Shown: positions 37,694 through 46,800, numbered from the stretch's first letter. The stretch: DNA of 64,000 nucleotides from Sphingomonas pokkalii (GCF_003096275.1 NZ_QENQ01000001.1:206641-270640), one strand, 5' to 3'. The notes: generated by a model not told the origin, from the letters alone. Numbers and translations are program-made.

Positions 37694-38957
37694 GAACGTC
37701 CTGCTACTGGGGTCGGGGGGTCGCGAACATGCGCTCGCCTGGAAACTCGCGCAATCGCCGCTGCTGACGCAGCTCTTCGCCGCACCGGGCAATCCGGGCA
37801 TAGCGGCGCATGCGACCTGCGTCGACCTCGCCGCGACCGATCCGGCGGCTGTGCTCGCCTTCGCGCAGGCGCATGCCATCGGCCTGGTCGTCGTCGGCCC
37901 CGAAGCGCCGCTGGTGGCGGGCGTCGGCGATGTGCTGCGCGACGCCGGCATCCCCGTGTTCGGGCCGAATCGCCTGCCGGCGCAGCTGGAAGGATCGAAG
38001 GGTTTCACCAAGGATCTGTGCGCCCGCGCCGGCATCCCCACCGCCGGCTATGTCCACGTCCATGCGCTCGACGAGGCACTGGCGGCGCTGGAGCCGTTCG
38101 GCCTGCCGGTCGTCGTAAAGGCCGACGGCCTCGCCGCCGGCAAGGGCGTGACGGTGGCCATGACCCGCGACGAGGCGATGGGCGCACTTACCGCGATCTT
38201 CGCCGATGCCGGCGCGAGCGCGGTGATCGAAGAGTTTCTCGACGGCGAGGAAGCCAGCCTGTTCGTCATCACCGACGGGACGGATGCCGTGCTGTTCGGA
38301 TCGGCGCAGGACCACAAGCGCGTCGGCGAAGGCGATGTCGGCCCCAATACCGGCGGCATGGGCGCCTATAGCCCCGCCCCCGTGCTCACGCCCGCGCAGG
38401 AGCGCGCCGCGATGGATCAGATCGTGCTGCCCACCATCGCCACGCTCGCCGCCGAGGGCATTCCCTATTCGGGCGTGCTCTATGCCGGGCTGATGCTGAC
38501 GAAGACCGGCCCCAAGCTGATCGAATACAACGCCCGCTTCGGCGATCCCGAATGCCAGGTGCTGATGCTGCGGCTGGAGGACGACCTGCTGGCGTTGCTG
38601 CTCGCCACCGCGCGCGGCGAGCTGGCCGGCCGCCCCGCCCCGCGCTTCCGCCCCGATACGGCGCTGACCGTGGTGATGGCGGCACGCGGCTATCCCGGCA
38701 CGCCGGAGACCGGCGGCCGGATCGAGGGCCTTGCGGCGGCCGAGGCGGGGGGCGTGCAGGTGTTCCACGCCGGCACCCGGCGCCAGGGCGATGCGCTGGT
38801 GGCAAGCGGCGGCCGGGTGCTGAACGTCACCGCGATCGGGCCGGATATCCTCGCCGCCCAGGCCGCCGCCTATCGCGGCATCGACGCGATCGATTTCCCT
38901 ACCGGATTCTGCCGCCGCGACATTGGCTGGCGCGAAGTGGCACGCACCAGGGGCTGA
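37692..38957 (+). CDS. purD: Phosphoribosylamine-glycine ligase
   Basis: 421 residues; purine pathway step two, PRA plus glycine plus ATP to GAR. N-terminal [22 protein letters not shown]-grasp [13 protein letters not shown] and [14 protein letters not shown], then the metal site [17 protein letters not shown]. The C-terminus is the family's [20 protein letters not shown]. The start is the Met aligned to all PurD N-termini. It is alone on its strand, with a GC hairpin downstream. Confidence 0.97.
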   Translation: MNVLLLGSGGREHALAWKLAQSPLLTQLFAAPGNPGIAAHATCVDLAATDPAAVLAFAQAHAIGLVVVGPEAPLVAGVGDVLRDAGIPVFGPNRLPAQLEGSKGFTKDLCARAGIPTAGYVHVHALDEALAALEPFGLPVVVKADGLAAGKGVTVAMTRDEAMGALTAIFADAGASAVIEEFLDGEEASLFVITDGTDAVLFGSAQDHKRVGEGDVGPNTGGMGAYSPAPVLTPAQERAAMDQIVLPTIATLAAEGIPYSGVLYAGLMLTKTGPKLIEYNARFGDPECQVLMLRLEDDLLALLLATARGELAGRPAPRFRPDTALTVVMAARGYPGTPETGGRIEGLAAAEAGGVQVFHAGTRRQGDALVASGGRVLNVTAIGPDILAAQAAAYRGIDAIDFPTGFCRRDIGWREVARTRG

Positions 38958-38964
38958 AATGCGC

Positions 38965-38994
38965 CGGGGGCAGCGGCAGCCGCGGCTGCCCCCG
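38965..38994. terminator. Hairpin between convergent purD and ybjN-like genes
   Basis: CGGGGGCAGC / GCTGCCCCCG stem (10 bp), 7 bases after the purD stop and 13 bases before the end of the convergent gene. There is no T-run; probably a shared end for both transcripts. Confidence 0.55.
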
Positions 38995-39006
38995 AAGCGC
39001 CTAGCC

Positions 39007-39468
39007 TCAGGGCTTTTCGTCGACGAACGTCGCGAAGCGCCCGACCAGCATGTCCCACAGTTCCAGATCCTTGCGAAACAGCGCGTCGGGAATCGCCTGA
39101 TCTTCGAAATTCACGTCATATTCGAGCGCGGCTTCGCCCTGTCCGTCCGAATAGGCGCGGGCAAAGCGATGCTTGCTGTTCCAGACATTGGCGCGCTCCG
39201 GGGACAATTTGTTCGTCCAACCGATATAGAACTGGATATCGCCGCAATTCCGGTGCGCTTCGCAATTGAGGAAGAAGATCGTAAACTTGTACCCGGAAGC
39301 GACGCTGCGGATAATCGGATCGCCTTCGCCGTCCTTGGTGAGTTCCGACTTATACCCTGCATCCTTCAGCGCCCGAGCTACGCTCTGCGGATCGGAGGAT
39401 CGCACCTGCGCCTCGGCCTGGGCCGCAAGCGACAGGCTGGCAAGCGCCGCCAACACCAGCATTTTCAT
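39007..39468 (-). CDS. YbjN domain exported protein
   Basis: 153 residues. Signal peptide MKMLVLAALASLSLAAQAEA. The YbjN-like domain follows: VARALKDAGYKSELTKDGEG, DPIIRSV, then FTIFFLNCEAHRNCGDIQFY with the paired cysteines, and WNSKHRFARAYSD. Proteins of this group resemble type III chaperone folds and act in the periplasm here. Function unknown. ATG 39468 has AAAGGTG just upstream. Confidence 0.85.
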   Translation of the reverse strand: MKMLVLAALASLSLAAQAEAQVRSSDPQSVARALKDAGYKSELTKDGEGDPIIRSVASGYKFTIFFLNCEAHRNCGDIQFYIGWTNKLSPERANVWNSKHRFARAYSDGQGEAALEYDVNFEDQAIPDALFRKDLELWDMLVGRFATFVDEKP

Positions 39469-39631
39469 CGATTCACCTTTCTACCCGCCCCGCATATTTG
39501 CTCCCGTTCGCCGGGCGAATGCGCGCACCACCTTGCCTGCCGGATTTCCCGCGCGGGGTCCATGGCGAAGCGCTGGACGCGGCGGCAACGCGCGCTAATG
39601 CAGAAACATCGACGGATCCGGAGCGTAGGAC

Positions 39632-40243
39632 ATGAACGATCAGGCGGCGCAGGGATATGGAACAGTGGCGGCGACCACGGAATCGGGGTGGCTGACCCTG
39701 TCGTTCGTACTGATTGCGATCGGGATCGCGTTGGCCCTGTTCATTCTGTTCTGGGGCACGCGTCTGGCGGTCAAGCGCAGGCAGGCCCGCGCCGAACTGG
39801 CAGAGCGTGGCGAACTGCCCGTCCATGATGCCGACCCGCCTGCCCCGGCCGCGGAACTGCCGGCAGCGACGACACCCGAGTCCCCTTCCCAGCCGGCGCC
39901 CACGCCGATCGCCGACGAGCCGATCGCCGCTGCCGCCGCGCTGACGGAAAGCCCGGCGACGCTGGCCGCCGACGCGGCGGCCGCCCAACCTCCCGCCCCT
40001 GCCGCACAGGAGGACCTCACCCGGCTGAAGGGCGTCGGCCCGAAGCTCGCGGCCCGGCTGGGAGAACTGGGAATCACCGGCTTCGCCGCGCTGGCTGCGT
40101 TGGATGATGCCCAGGCCCACGCCCTCGACGCCCAGCTCGGCAGTTTCCAAGGCCGGATGTTCCGCGATCGCTGGATCGAACAGGCGCGCTTCCTGGCGGC
40201 CGGGGATAAGGCCGGATATGAGGCGGTGTTCGGAAAGCTCTGA
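39632..40243 (+). CDS. Membrane-anchored helix-hairpin-helix protein
   Basis: 203 residues. One N-terminal membrane helix (WLTLSFVLIAIGIALALFIL, about 20-42), a basic stop-transfer, a ~80-residue Pro/Ala linker, then a helix-hairpin-helix domain (LTRLKGVGPKLAARLGELGI, TGFAALAALDD, about 133-180). The HhH motif (K-G-V-G-P-K-L) is close to those that bind DNA or form RuvA/LigA-like folds, so this would be a DNA- or protein-binding domain tethered to the inner face of the membrane. GGAG lies ~12 bases before the ATG. Role unknown. Confidence 0.8.
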   Translation: MNDQAAQGYGTVAATTESGWLTLSFVLIAIGIALALFILFWGTRLAVKRRQARAELAERGELPVHDADPPAPAAELPAATTPESPSQPAPTPIADEPIAAAAALTESPATLAADAAAAQPPAPAAQEDLTRLKGVGPKLAARLGELGITGFAALAALDDAQAHALDAQLGSFQGRMFRDRWIEQARFLAAGDKAGYEAVFGKL

Positions 40244-40287
40244 CACCCTGGCCTGGAAACCGGCGCCGGGCCGGCGCCGGAGGCTGC

Positions 40288-41589
40288 TTACGCCTGCTCC
40301 CGGCGCACCAGAAGCTTGTCGATCTTGCGGCCGTCGAGATCGACAATCTCGAATTTCCAGCCTTCCACCAGGAAGGATTCGCCTTCGCCGGGCAGATGCT
40401 TGAGTACCGCCAACGCCAGCCCCGCCACCGTTGCGTAATCGCGATCGTCGGGCAATTCGATACCGAGCCGTTCGGCCAGCGTATCCGCCGGCGTCGCGCC
40501 GGCGACGAGCAGCGAGCCGTCGTCGCGCACGACGATGTTGGGATTATCGCCCGGCTCGGCATCCGAAGCGAACTCGCCGGCGATGGCGGCCAGCAGATTG
40601 GCAGGCGTGACGATGCCTTCGAAATGGCCATATTCGTCATGGACCAGCCCCATCGGCACTTCCGCCTGGCGCAGCGCGGTGAGCGCATCCATCGCATCGA
40701 CCTGATCGGGCAGAATCGGGGCGCGGCGCATCAGCTTGCGCAGGTCCAACGGCTCGCCGCGGAACAGCGCGGCAGCGATATCGCGCGCCTGCACGACGCC
40801 GATCACCGAATCGATCGATCCTTCCGCCACCGGCAGCCGGGTATGCGGCGTGGCCAGCAGTTCCTCGCGGATGCCCGCCCCGTCGAGATTCACGTCGAGC
40901 CAGTCGACCTGGGTACGCGGCGTCATCACTTCGCGCACCGGCCGATCGGCCAGGCGCACCACACCGGAGATGATCGAGCGTTCATGCTCCTCGATCACGC
41001 CGGACTTGCTGGCTTCGGCGACGATCAGGTGCAGTTCCTCTGCCGTTACGCGATTTTCCGATTCGCGCTTCAGCCCGAGCACGCGGAAGACCAGCCCGGT
41101 CGACGAATCGAGCAGCCAGACCAGAGGTGCGGTAGCGCCGGAAAGCCAGCGCATCGGCAGCGCAACCGCCGCGGCGATCGGTTCGGGCGAGCGCAGCGCG
41201 AACTGCTTGGGCACCAGCTCGCCGACCACCAGCGAGAAGAAGGTAGTGAGCCCGATCACGAGGGTGATCGCCACGGTATCGGCGATATCCGCCGGGACGC
41301 CCAGCGCCGCCATGCGTTCGGCCACGGGCCCGCCCAGGCTGGCGCCCGAATAGGCGCCGGTGGCGATGCCGATCAGCGTGATGCCGATCTGAACCGTGGA
41401 AAGGAACTTGCCGGGATCGGCCGCCAGCTCGATCGCCATCTTGGCGCCGCGCCGGCCGACACGGGCCAACGCCTCCAGCCGCGCCGGGCGGGCGGAAACA
41501 ATCGCCAGCTCGGACATGGAAAAGATGCCGTTGATCGCGATCAGCACGAAGATGATCGCAAGGTCGATCCAGGGAAAGGGCGCGCTCAT
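40288..41589 (-). CDS. CNNM/CorC family membrane protein (DUF21-CBS-CorC_HlyC)
   Basis: 433 residues from ATG 41589 (MSAPFPWIDLAIIFVLIAIN). Order: DUF21 with four membrane segments (about 8-30, 60-82, 95-116, 130-150), a CBS pair (VREVMTPRTQVDWLDVNLDG and later VVQARDIAAALFRG), and a C-terminal CorC_HlyC ion-binding domain (RDYATVAGLALAVLKHLPGE). Often labelled hemolysin-like; the better view is a magnesium/cobalt efflux or ion-transport protein. A longer reading to 41709 adds no membrane helix. Confidence 0.92.
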   Translation of the reverse strand: MSAPFPWIDLAIIFVLIAINGIFSMSELAIVSARPARLEALARVGRRGAKMAIELAADPGKFLSTVQIGITLIGIATGAYSGASLGGPVAERMAALGVPADIADTVAITLVIGLTTFFSLVVGELVPKQFALRSPEPIAAAVALPMRWLSGATAPLVWLLDSSTGLVFRVLGLKRESENRVTAEELHLIVAEASKSGVIEEHERSIISGVVRLADRPVREVMTPRTQVDWLDVNLDGAGIREELLATPHTRLPVAEGSIDSVIGVVQARDIAAALFRGEPLDLRKLMRRAPILPDQVDAMDALTALRQAEVPMGLVHDEYGHFEGIVTPANLLAAIAGEFASDAEPGDNPNIVVRDDGSLLVAGATPADTLAERLGIELPDDRDYATVAGLALAVLKHLPGEGESFLVEGWKFEIVDLDGRKIDKLLVRREQA

Positions 41590-41785
41590 GGTGCGACACC
41601 CCCATACAAGCAGCCGCGCCCCGTTCACAACCTTTCGCAGGTGCAATTCGCACGGCAGTGCCGCGAATCTGCCCGCTTCCGACGTCGCAGACCGAAACCA
41701 CGCCGGCAATCATAGCCTCTGCCACCGTCGGACGGCGGGTGCCCAGCGATGCGAATCGGAAGTTCCTACCGATGGAATAGAAGCA

Positions 41786-42301
41786 TCAAAGCTGCTGCGC
41801 CGCCAGGATTGCCGGGTCGCTCGCCAAGGCGTGGAGATAGGCGTGACGTTCCGGCGAACCCAAGCGAAAGGCGCGCAACTGCCGCTGCTGCGCATCGCTG
41901 AGCCGGAACTGACGATAGCCCCGCGCGCGCAGACAGGCGGCGACCGTATCCTGAAGCAACGTCCGCACTTGCTTCATCCGGCGGGCAGGCTGCGTCCGTT
42001 CGACGATTCGCGCCGAATCGACGGCAACGCCCATCATGCGGTTGACGTCGCCCGTCATCGCCGAGACGCCGAGATTGTTCTCGTTGTTCTCGAGCTGTTT
42101 CGACGCATCCTTGAACACCTTTGCCGCTTCGGTGTTGGAGACGTCGAGATAATAGCCTTCGCGACCGCAGGCGACCGCATCGTCGCGATAGGTTGCCAGC
42201 GTAACGCCGGGCTTGCCCCAACTCAGCATCGGCGGCTTGGCTGCAAGCGCCACCTGCGGCGCGAGCAGGGGCAGCAGGAAAAGGCAATGGACGGCGCGCA
42301 T
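41786..42301 (-). CDS. Hypothetical exported protein
   Basis: 171 residues from ATG 42301 with GGAGG upstream. Signal peptide MRAVHCLFLLPLLAPQVALA. The mature part has KPPMLSWGKPGVTLATYRDD, then an acidic/neutral helix (ASKQLENNENNLGVSAMTGD) and R-x-x-x-Q-V-R-T-L-L-Q near the end. Two cysteines (AVACGREGYY and VAACLRARGYR) could form a disulphide. No named family recognised. It is transcribed after tadA with a 69-base gap. Confidence 0.75.
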   Translation of the reverse strand: MRAVHCLFLLPLLAPQVALAAKPPMLSWGKPGVTLATYRDDAVACGREGYYLDVSNTEAAKVFKDASKQLENNENNLGVSAMTGDVNRMMGVAVDSARIVERTQPARRMKQVRTLLQDTVAACLRARGYRQFRLSDAQQRQLRAFRLGSPERHAYLHALASDPAILAAQQL

Positions 42302-42370
42302 CACAACCTCCACTCCGAAGGGCAGCAATCAAGTCTCGCACGAATCCGGGCTGGAGTCGACGCGACGACG

Positions 42371-42820
42371 TCAGCGGCGGTCGCGGAAGAAGTCCCGGAG
42401 CAACAGCGCGGCCTCGCGCTCGCCGATCCCCGGATAGACCTCGGGGCGGTGGTGGCAGGTGGGCTGGCCGAACAGTCGAGGCCCGTGTTCGACGGCACCG
42501 CCCTTGGGATCGCCGGCACCGTAATAGAGCCTGGCGATCCGGGCATGGGCGATCGCGCCTGCGCACATCGCACATGGCTCGAGCGTCACCCAAAGGTCGC
42601 AATCCTCCAGTCGATCGCGGCCCAGCGCCTTCGCCGCCGCGCGAATCGCGCGCATTTCGGCATGGGCGCTGGGATCGTGCAGTCGCCGCGGCGCGTTGCC
42701 CGCCACCGCAACGATTATCGCATGGCGTACCACGACGGCGCCAACCGGAACCTCGCCTTCGGCAGCAGCCTGCGCGGCAGCATCGAGCGCGGCACGCATG
42801 GCGGGGGGGAGCGGGAACAT
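42371..42820 (-). CDS. tadA: tRNA adenosine(34) deaminase
   Basis: 149 residues. The zinc cytidine-deaminase fold is intact: His and Glu in PSAHAEMRAI, the two Cys in LEPCAMCAGA, and the substrate strand ARIARLYYGAGDPKGG. It makes inosine at the wobble position of tRNA-Arg(ACG). An essential gene in most bacteria. It is the third gene in a minus-strand cluster of small membrane-protein genes (9 bases from the upstream Pmp3-like gene). Confidence 0.95.
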   Translation of the reverse strand: MFPLPPAMRAALDAAAQAAAEGEVPVGAVVVRHAIIVAVAGNAPRRLHDPSAHAEMRAIRAAAKALGRDRLEDCDLWVTLEPCAMCAGAIAHARIARLYYGAGDPKGGAVEHGPRLFGQPTCHHRPEVYPGIGEREAALLLRDFFRDRR

Positions 42821-42829
42821 CGCACCCGC

Positions 42830-43009
42830 TTAGCCGCCCGGCGCGGGATGGAATAGTCGCCACAGCGCATAGCCGGAGCCGGGCAGGAACCCCAATGCCG
42901 TCAATCCACAGGCGATGCCGAAGGCCCGGCCCGGTCCCTCCGCCAGATAGACGCCGAGCGGCGGCAGCAGGGCCGCGGCGGCGATCCGGCCGGTAGGTGG
43001 CGGCGTCAC
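42830..43009 (-). CDS. Pmp3/YqaE-family small membrane protein, GTG start
   Basis: 59 residues with GTG start at 43009 that overlaps the upstream stop by 4 bases (GTGA). Sequence AALLPPLGVYLAEGPGRAFG and LTALGFLPGSGYALWRLF carries the PPLG-V and L-x-x-LG-x-x-PG signature of the Pmp3 stress-induced family (two membrane helices). Members stabilise membrane potential under salt or low temperature. A longer upstream reading in this frame is antisense-like and is rejected. Confidence 0.8.
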   Translation of the reverse strand: MTPPPTGRIAAAALLPPLGVYLAEGPGRAFGIACGLTALGFLPGSGYALWRLFHPAPGG

Positions 43010-43257
43010 TGTGCAGGCGAGGGCGCGGGCGCCGGCGCCTTCTTCACGTCGATCGTCGGCACCGAAACGCGCTTTTCCTTCATTTCGACGGTCGGCACGC
43101 GCACGGTGCTGTTCGATTCGCCCACTGTTACCGATCCGGTCTCGGCCGAAACCGTCGGCAACTTGCCGCCGCGAACATCGAGATTGATAAAACCCAGCGC
43201 AATCAGCACCACGGCAATCAGCACGAGAATGCCCAACAGCCCCAATATTGCGCGCAT
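43006..43257 (-). CDS. Small single-pass membrane protein
   Basis: 83 residues. N-terminal membrane helix (RAILGLLGILVLIAVVLIALGFI, about 2-25), then a soluble part with repeated V-x-V-P-T elements (VRVPTVEMKEKRVSVPTIDV) and a Pro/Ala tail. It starts the four-gene minus-strand cluster that goes on to the Pmp3-like gene and tadA. Its stop overlaps the GTG of the next gene. Function unknown. Confidence 0.75.
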   Translation of the reverse strand: MRAILGLLGILVLIAVVLIALGFINLDVRGGKLPTVSAETGSVTVGESNSTVRVPTVEMKEKRVSVPTIDVKKAPAPAPSPAQ

Positions 43258-43406
43258 GACCCGTATCTCCTAATCGTTTCACCTGCCTAACGCCTTGCGC
43301 CCCGCGCGAGTTGCGCCCGGATCGCGGTGAATCGGTTGACGGCGGCCCGCTTTGCCGCTACCTGCGCGGCCTTTCCGGCTTTCTGCCCAACTCAGGATTT
43401 GAAGCG

Positions 43407-43703
43407 ATGTCGCGCATTTGCGAGCTGACCGGCAAGGGCCGGCAGGTGGGACACAATGTTTCCCACGCCAATAACAAGACCAAGCGTACGTTCCTGCCGA
43501 ACCTGCAGAACGTGACGCTGCTCTCCGACGCGCTGGGCAAGGGCGTGCGTCTGCGCGTTTCCACCCATGGCCTGCGTTCGGTGGAGCATGTCGGCGGCCT
43601 GGACAACTGGCTGCTGAAGACCAATGACGAGGATCTGTCGCTGCGTGCGCGCCGTCTGAAGCGCGAAGTGCGCAAGGCCAGCGCCGGCACCGCTGCCGCC
43701 TGA
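43407..43703 (+). CDS. rpmB: 50S ribosomal protein L28
   Basis: 98 residues from ATG 43407 ([20 protein letters not shown]). The family pattern C-x-x-T-G-K-x-x-x-x-G-N-x-x-S-H-x-x-x-x-T-K-R and [12 protein letters not shown] is complete. Two hairpins follow the stop codon, the second with U-rich flanks. It is transcribed alone and divergently from the small membrane-protein cluster. Confidence 0.97.
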   Translation: MSRICELTGKGRQVGHNVSHANNKTKRTFLPNLQNVTLLSDALGKGVRLRVSTHGLRSVEHVGGLDNWLLKTNDEDLSLRARRLKREVRKASAGTAAA

Positions 43704-43705
43704 TT

Positions 43706-43756
43706 CTTCGTACAGGTACGAACAAAACCCGCTGGCGCATCGCGGCAGCGGGTTTT
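43706..43756 (+). terminator. Double hairpin terminator of rpmB
   Basis: A short perfect hairpin TTCGTAC-ag-GTACGAA (43706-43721) is followed by AAAACCCGCTG / CAGCGGGTTTT (43724-43756) with an 11-base loop; the A and T ends of the second stem give the U-rich tail on either strand. Confidence 0.85.
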
Positions 43757-43837
43757 GTCGTGGGCGACGCCGGCACCGACGCCCGATGCCGGCGGAGGTC
43801 TCGATCGATCCGGCGCGGCCGCCCGAATCGAAACGAC

Positions 43838-44836
43838 TCAGAGCTCCAGCCGGAATTTGAGCAGCAGCGTCTGCTGCCACCATTGCTCATTGTCATCAGA
43901 GACCATCCACAGGACGAGCGCATTGCCTTCGCGCGCGACCGCGAGGCCTTCGAAATTGTCATGCTGGAACGGCGGCGAGAAGTCGGCGATCTCGGTTCCA
44001 CGCAGCACGTCGCCCGCCGCTGCACCGCGCAGATCGACCAGGTCGATCTTGACGGTGAATAGCGCAGGGAACCCGAATCGCCGTTCCAGCACCAGCAAGC
44101 GCCCGTCCGGCAGCGCCACCGCGTCGCTGGGATCATAGCCGGGCGGCGGCACAAAGCGCAGACGGATCGGGCGCGGCGAATCGCGGACTGGATCCCCCGG
44201 AAACAGCAGTACGTCGCGTTCCGCACCGTGCCCCTTGCCGGGCGGCCTCGCCGTTTCGCCGATAACGACGAAGCGGCCATCGGGCAGGCGCGCCATCGAT
44301 TCGGGCCCGCCATTGGCAGGCCAATTCCGCATCTCGGGCGGGTGTGCCACCCGCTCGCCATGGCGGAAATCCGCGTCATAGCGCCAGATGGCGTTATGCG
44401 ATTCGAAGCCTACCCAGAATTTTCCGGTCGCGGGATCGCGGGTTAGCGATTCGGAGTCGCGATCACCCTTGAACGCGGCAATCCCCGGGCCGTTCGGAAC
44501 TTCGCCGAATCGGATGTCGAACGGCTGCCAGTCGGCGCCCATGCGGAACCGGACGATATTGCCGCGATCGCTGAGCAGGACGATCTGGTCGCCGATCACC
44601 TGCAGTGCGGAGAAGCCGGAAAAGCCGCGATCCGGGCTGGTGAGCCGCACCCCGCCCAGATAGCGAAGCCTGCCGATTCGCGTACGGACTGGGTCCCCCG
44701 GTGCCAAGGGAACGGGCTGCGCCGCCATCACCGGAATCCGACCGATCGGCGTTCGCAAGACCTTGCCCGACGCGCTGAGCGACAGCAGCGCCAACGCCAG
44801 GGGCGGAAAGGCGACAATTCGGAGCCAGGAACGCAT
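43838..44836 (-). CDS. Phytase-like/esterase-like exported protein (PF13449 type)
   Basis: 332 residues with a signal peptide (MRSWLRIVAFPPLALALLSL). The rest is a beta-propeller of the esterase-like activity of phytase family: RYLGGVRLTSPDRGFSGFSA, GDRDSESLTRDPATGKFWVG, WPANGGPESMARLPDGRFVV, ALPDGRLLVLERRFGFPALF, HDNFEGLAVAREGNALVLWM. The D-N-F-E-G-L motif near the end is the strongest match. Enzymatic activity is not established. Minus-strand and convergent with rpmB; the next upstream gene on its strand is phbB-like, across a hairpin. Confidence 0.88.
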   Translation of the reverse strand: MRSWLRIVAFPPLALALLSLSASGKVLRTPIGRIPVMAAQPVPLAPGDPVRTRIGRLRYLGGVRLTSPDRGFSGFSALQVIGDQIVLLSDRGNIVRFRMGADWQPFDIRFGEVPNGPGIAAFKGDRDSESLTRDPATGKFWVGFESHNAIWRYDADFRHGERVAHPPEMRNWPANGGPESMARLPDGRFVVIGETARPPGKGHGAERDVLLFPGDPVRDSPRPIRLRFVPPPGYDPSDAVALPDGRLLVLERRFGFPALFTVKIDLVDLRGAAAGDVLRGTEIADFSPPFQHDNFEGLAVAREGNALVLWMVSDDNEQWWQQTLLLKFRLEL

Positions 44837-44995
44837 CGCCCCTCCTTAGCGGTTCGATGCGGCACGACCAGCGCTGCACGTGCGAATATGAACGCAGGAT
44901 AACCATCTCGTTCAGCGTTCGATCAAGGGAACTGCGATAGAGAGGCTTTGTTGTAAGCGCGTACCAGCTTCTCGCGTAGCGTATCGAGAGGCGAA

Positions 44996-45027
44996 GGGGG
45001 GCCGGGACCGCAAGGGTCCGGCCCCCC
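44996..45027. terminator. GC hairpin after the acetoacetyl-CoA reductase gene
   Basis: GGGGGGCCGG(G)ACC pairs with GGTCCGGCCCCCC (one bulge), 8 bases downstream of the reductase stop. T-rich sequence (TGTTTTT) is found on the plus-strand side; on the minus strand only TTCGCC follows. Confidence 0.65.
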
Positions 45028-45035
45028 TCTGTTTT

Positions 45036-45758
45036 TCAGTACATGTGCTGCCCGCCGTTGATCGACAGCGTCGAACCAGTGACGAAGCCGGCATCTTCCG
45101 AGCAGAGAAATGCCACGCCGCGGGCGATTTCATGCGCCTGGCCGAGGCGACCGACCGGAATCTTGGCGACGATTTTTTCCAGCACGTCGGCGGGAACCGC
45201 CGAGACCATGTCCGTATCGATATAGCCCGGGGCGATCGCATTGACCGTAACGCCGAAGCGCGCGCCTTCCTGCGAAAGTGCCTTGGTGAAGCCGTGGATG
45301 CCGGACTTGGCAGCGGCATAGTTCACCTGGCCGTACTGACCGGCCTGACCGTTGATCGAGCCGATATTGACGATGCGGCCCCATTTGCGCGTGCGCATGC
45401 CTGGGAACACCGCATGGGCCATGTTGAAACAGCCGCCCAGGTTGATGCGGATCACGTCTTCCCACATCTCGCGCGACATCTTCAGGATGGTGCCGTCGCG
45501 GGTGATGCCGGCATTGTTGACGACGATATCGACGGGGCCGAGATCCGCCTCGACCTTCTTCACGCCTTCGGCACAGGCATCGAAATCGCCGACATCCCAC
45601 TTATACGCCTTGATACCGGTGCGTTCGGTGAAGGCCGCAGCCTTTTCGTCATTGCCGGCATAGTTGGCAGCGACGGTGACCCCCGCGTCCTTGAGCGCCA
45701 GACTGATCGCCTCACCGATACCGCGGGTACCACCGGTAACGATCGCTACTCGTGCCAT
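45036..45758 (-). CDS. phbB: Acetoacetyl-CoA reductase (SDR), PHB pathway
   Basis: 240 residues from ATG 45758. Short-chain dehydrogenase: cofactor loop TGGTRGIG, NNAG in IVVNNAGITRDGTILKM, catalytic Ser in IVNIGSINGQAGQYGQ and Y-x-x-x-K in NYAAAKSG, plus the PhaB-like C-terminus GSTLSINGGQHMY. Reduces acetoacetyl-CoA to 3-hydroxybutyryl-CoA for PHB. It could also be a FabG paralog, but the TRDGTILKMSREMWEDVI and GQHMY segments fit PhaB. phaA/phaC are not nearby. It is 34 bases after hemH, probably in one operon. Confidence 0.9.
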   Translation of the reverse strand: MARVAIVTGGTRGIGEAISLALKDAGVTVAANYAGNDEKAAAFTERTGIKAYKWDVGDFDACAEGVKKVEADLGPVDIVVNNAGITRDGTILKMSREMWEDVIRINLGGCFNMAHAVFPGMRTRKWGRIVNIGSINGQAGQYGQVNYAAAKSGIHGFTKALSQEGARFGVTVNAIAPGYIDTDMVSAVPADVLEKIVAKIPVGRLGQAHEIARGVAFLCSEDAGFVTGSTLSINGGQHMY

Positions 45759-45792
45759 ATGCCTTCCTCTCCACAATCAACCCAAGAAATGG

Positions 45793-46800
45793 CTAGGCGG
45801 GGACCACCCAGCCGGAAAGTTCGCGCCCGATGATATTGCTGAGCAACTCCATGCCCGGCGCGCTATCATTGAGACAAGGCAAATATGCGAAATCCGTGCC
45901 GCCCGCAGCGAGAAAGGATTCGCGGCCACGAATCGCGAGTTCCTCCAGCGTTTCCAGACAGTCGGCGGAAAAGCCCGGCGCGACGATCGCGATGCGCTTC
46001 ACGCCCTTGCCGGGCAATGCTTCCAGCACCGTATCGGTTGCCGGCTCCAACCATTTGGCGCGGCCAAAGCGCGACTGGAAGGTAACGATCAGGTCACGGC
46101 CCAGCGCCTCGCCGAGCAAGCGCCCGGTCTTGCGGCAATGGCAGTGATAGGGATCGCCCAGTTCGAGCGTGCGCTGCGGCATCCCGTGGAAACTGGCGAT
46201 CACCGCATCGGGCACGAAATCGAGCGCGGCGATTGCCCCCTCCACGCTGGCCTTCAGCGCGGCGATATAGGCCGGATCGTCGTGATAGGGCGGCAGTGTG
46301 CGGATCGCCGGCTGCCAGCGCATCGCCGCCAGCGCGGCAAAGGCACTGTCGTTCGCGGTCGCGGTCGTCGCCGCGCAATATTGCGGATAGAGCGGCGCGA
46401 TCAGGATGCGCTCACACCCCTTCGCCTTCATCGCGGCAAGCTGGTCGCCGATCGAGGGCCGGCCATATCGCATCGCATAATCGACCAGCACCTGCGGCCC
46501 GAACGCGCCTTCCAGCGCGCGTGCCTGGGCCTTGGTGATCGCGGCGAGCGGGGAACCGTCCTCGCGCCAGACCTGCGCATAGGCATGGGCCGACTTTTTG
46601 GGCCGGGTGCGCAGGATGATGCCCCGCAGGATCGGCTGCCAAAGGAGCGGCGGGATCTCCACCACCCGCCGATCGGACAGGAACTCGCCCAGATAGCGCT
46701 TCACCGCCGGCGCGTCGGGCGCGTCGGGCGTTCCGAGATTGGTGAGGAGCACGCCGATGCGGGCGGGCGGGATCGCGGGATGGTCGGCAGGCAGGGTCAT
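45793..46800 (-). CDS. hemH: Ferrochelatase
   Basis: 335 residues; inserts Fe2+ into protoporphyrin IX, last step of heme synthesis. N-terminal IGVLLTNLGTPDAPDAPAVK, RTRPKKSAHAYAQVW, the active-site His in ASFHGMPQRTLELGDPYHCH, and FAYLPCLNDSAPGMELL near the C-terminus. The start ATG 46800 overlaps the stop of the upstream molybdenum hydroxylase gene by 4 bases (ATGA), so heme synthesis is tied to that gene's expression here. Confidence 0.96.
   Translation of the reverse strand: MTLPADHPAIPPARIGVLLTNLGTPDAPDAPAVKRYLGEFLSDRRVVEIPPLLWQPILRGIILRTRPKKSAHAYAQVWREDGSPLAAITKAQARALEGAFGPQVLVDYAMRYGRPSIGDQLAAMKAKGCERILIAPLYPQYCAATTATANDSAFAALAAMRWQPAIRTLPPYHDDPAYIAALKASVEGAIAALDFVPDAVIASFHGMPQRTLELGDPYHCHCRKTGRLLGEALGRDLIVTFQSRFGRAKWLEPATDTVLEALPGKGVKRIAIVAPGFSADCLETLEELAIRGRESFLAAGGTDFAYLPCLNDSAPGMELLSNIIGRELSGWVVPA

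Noticed and set aside
42830..43282. A 150-residue protein including the Pmp3-like region
   Set aside because: The N-terminal two thirds is the shifted frame of the 43006-43257 gene; the GTG at 43009 with GTGA overlap gives a normal-length Pmp3-like protein.
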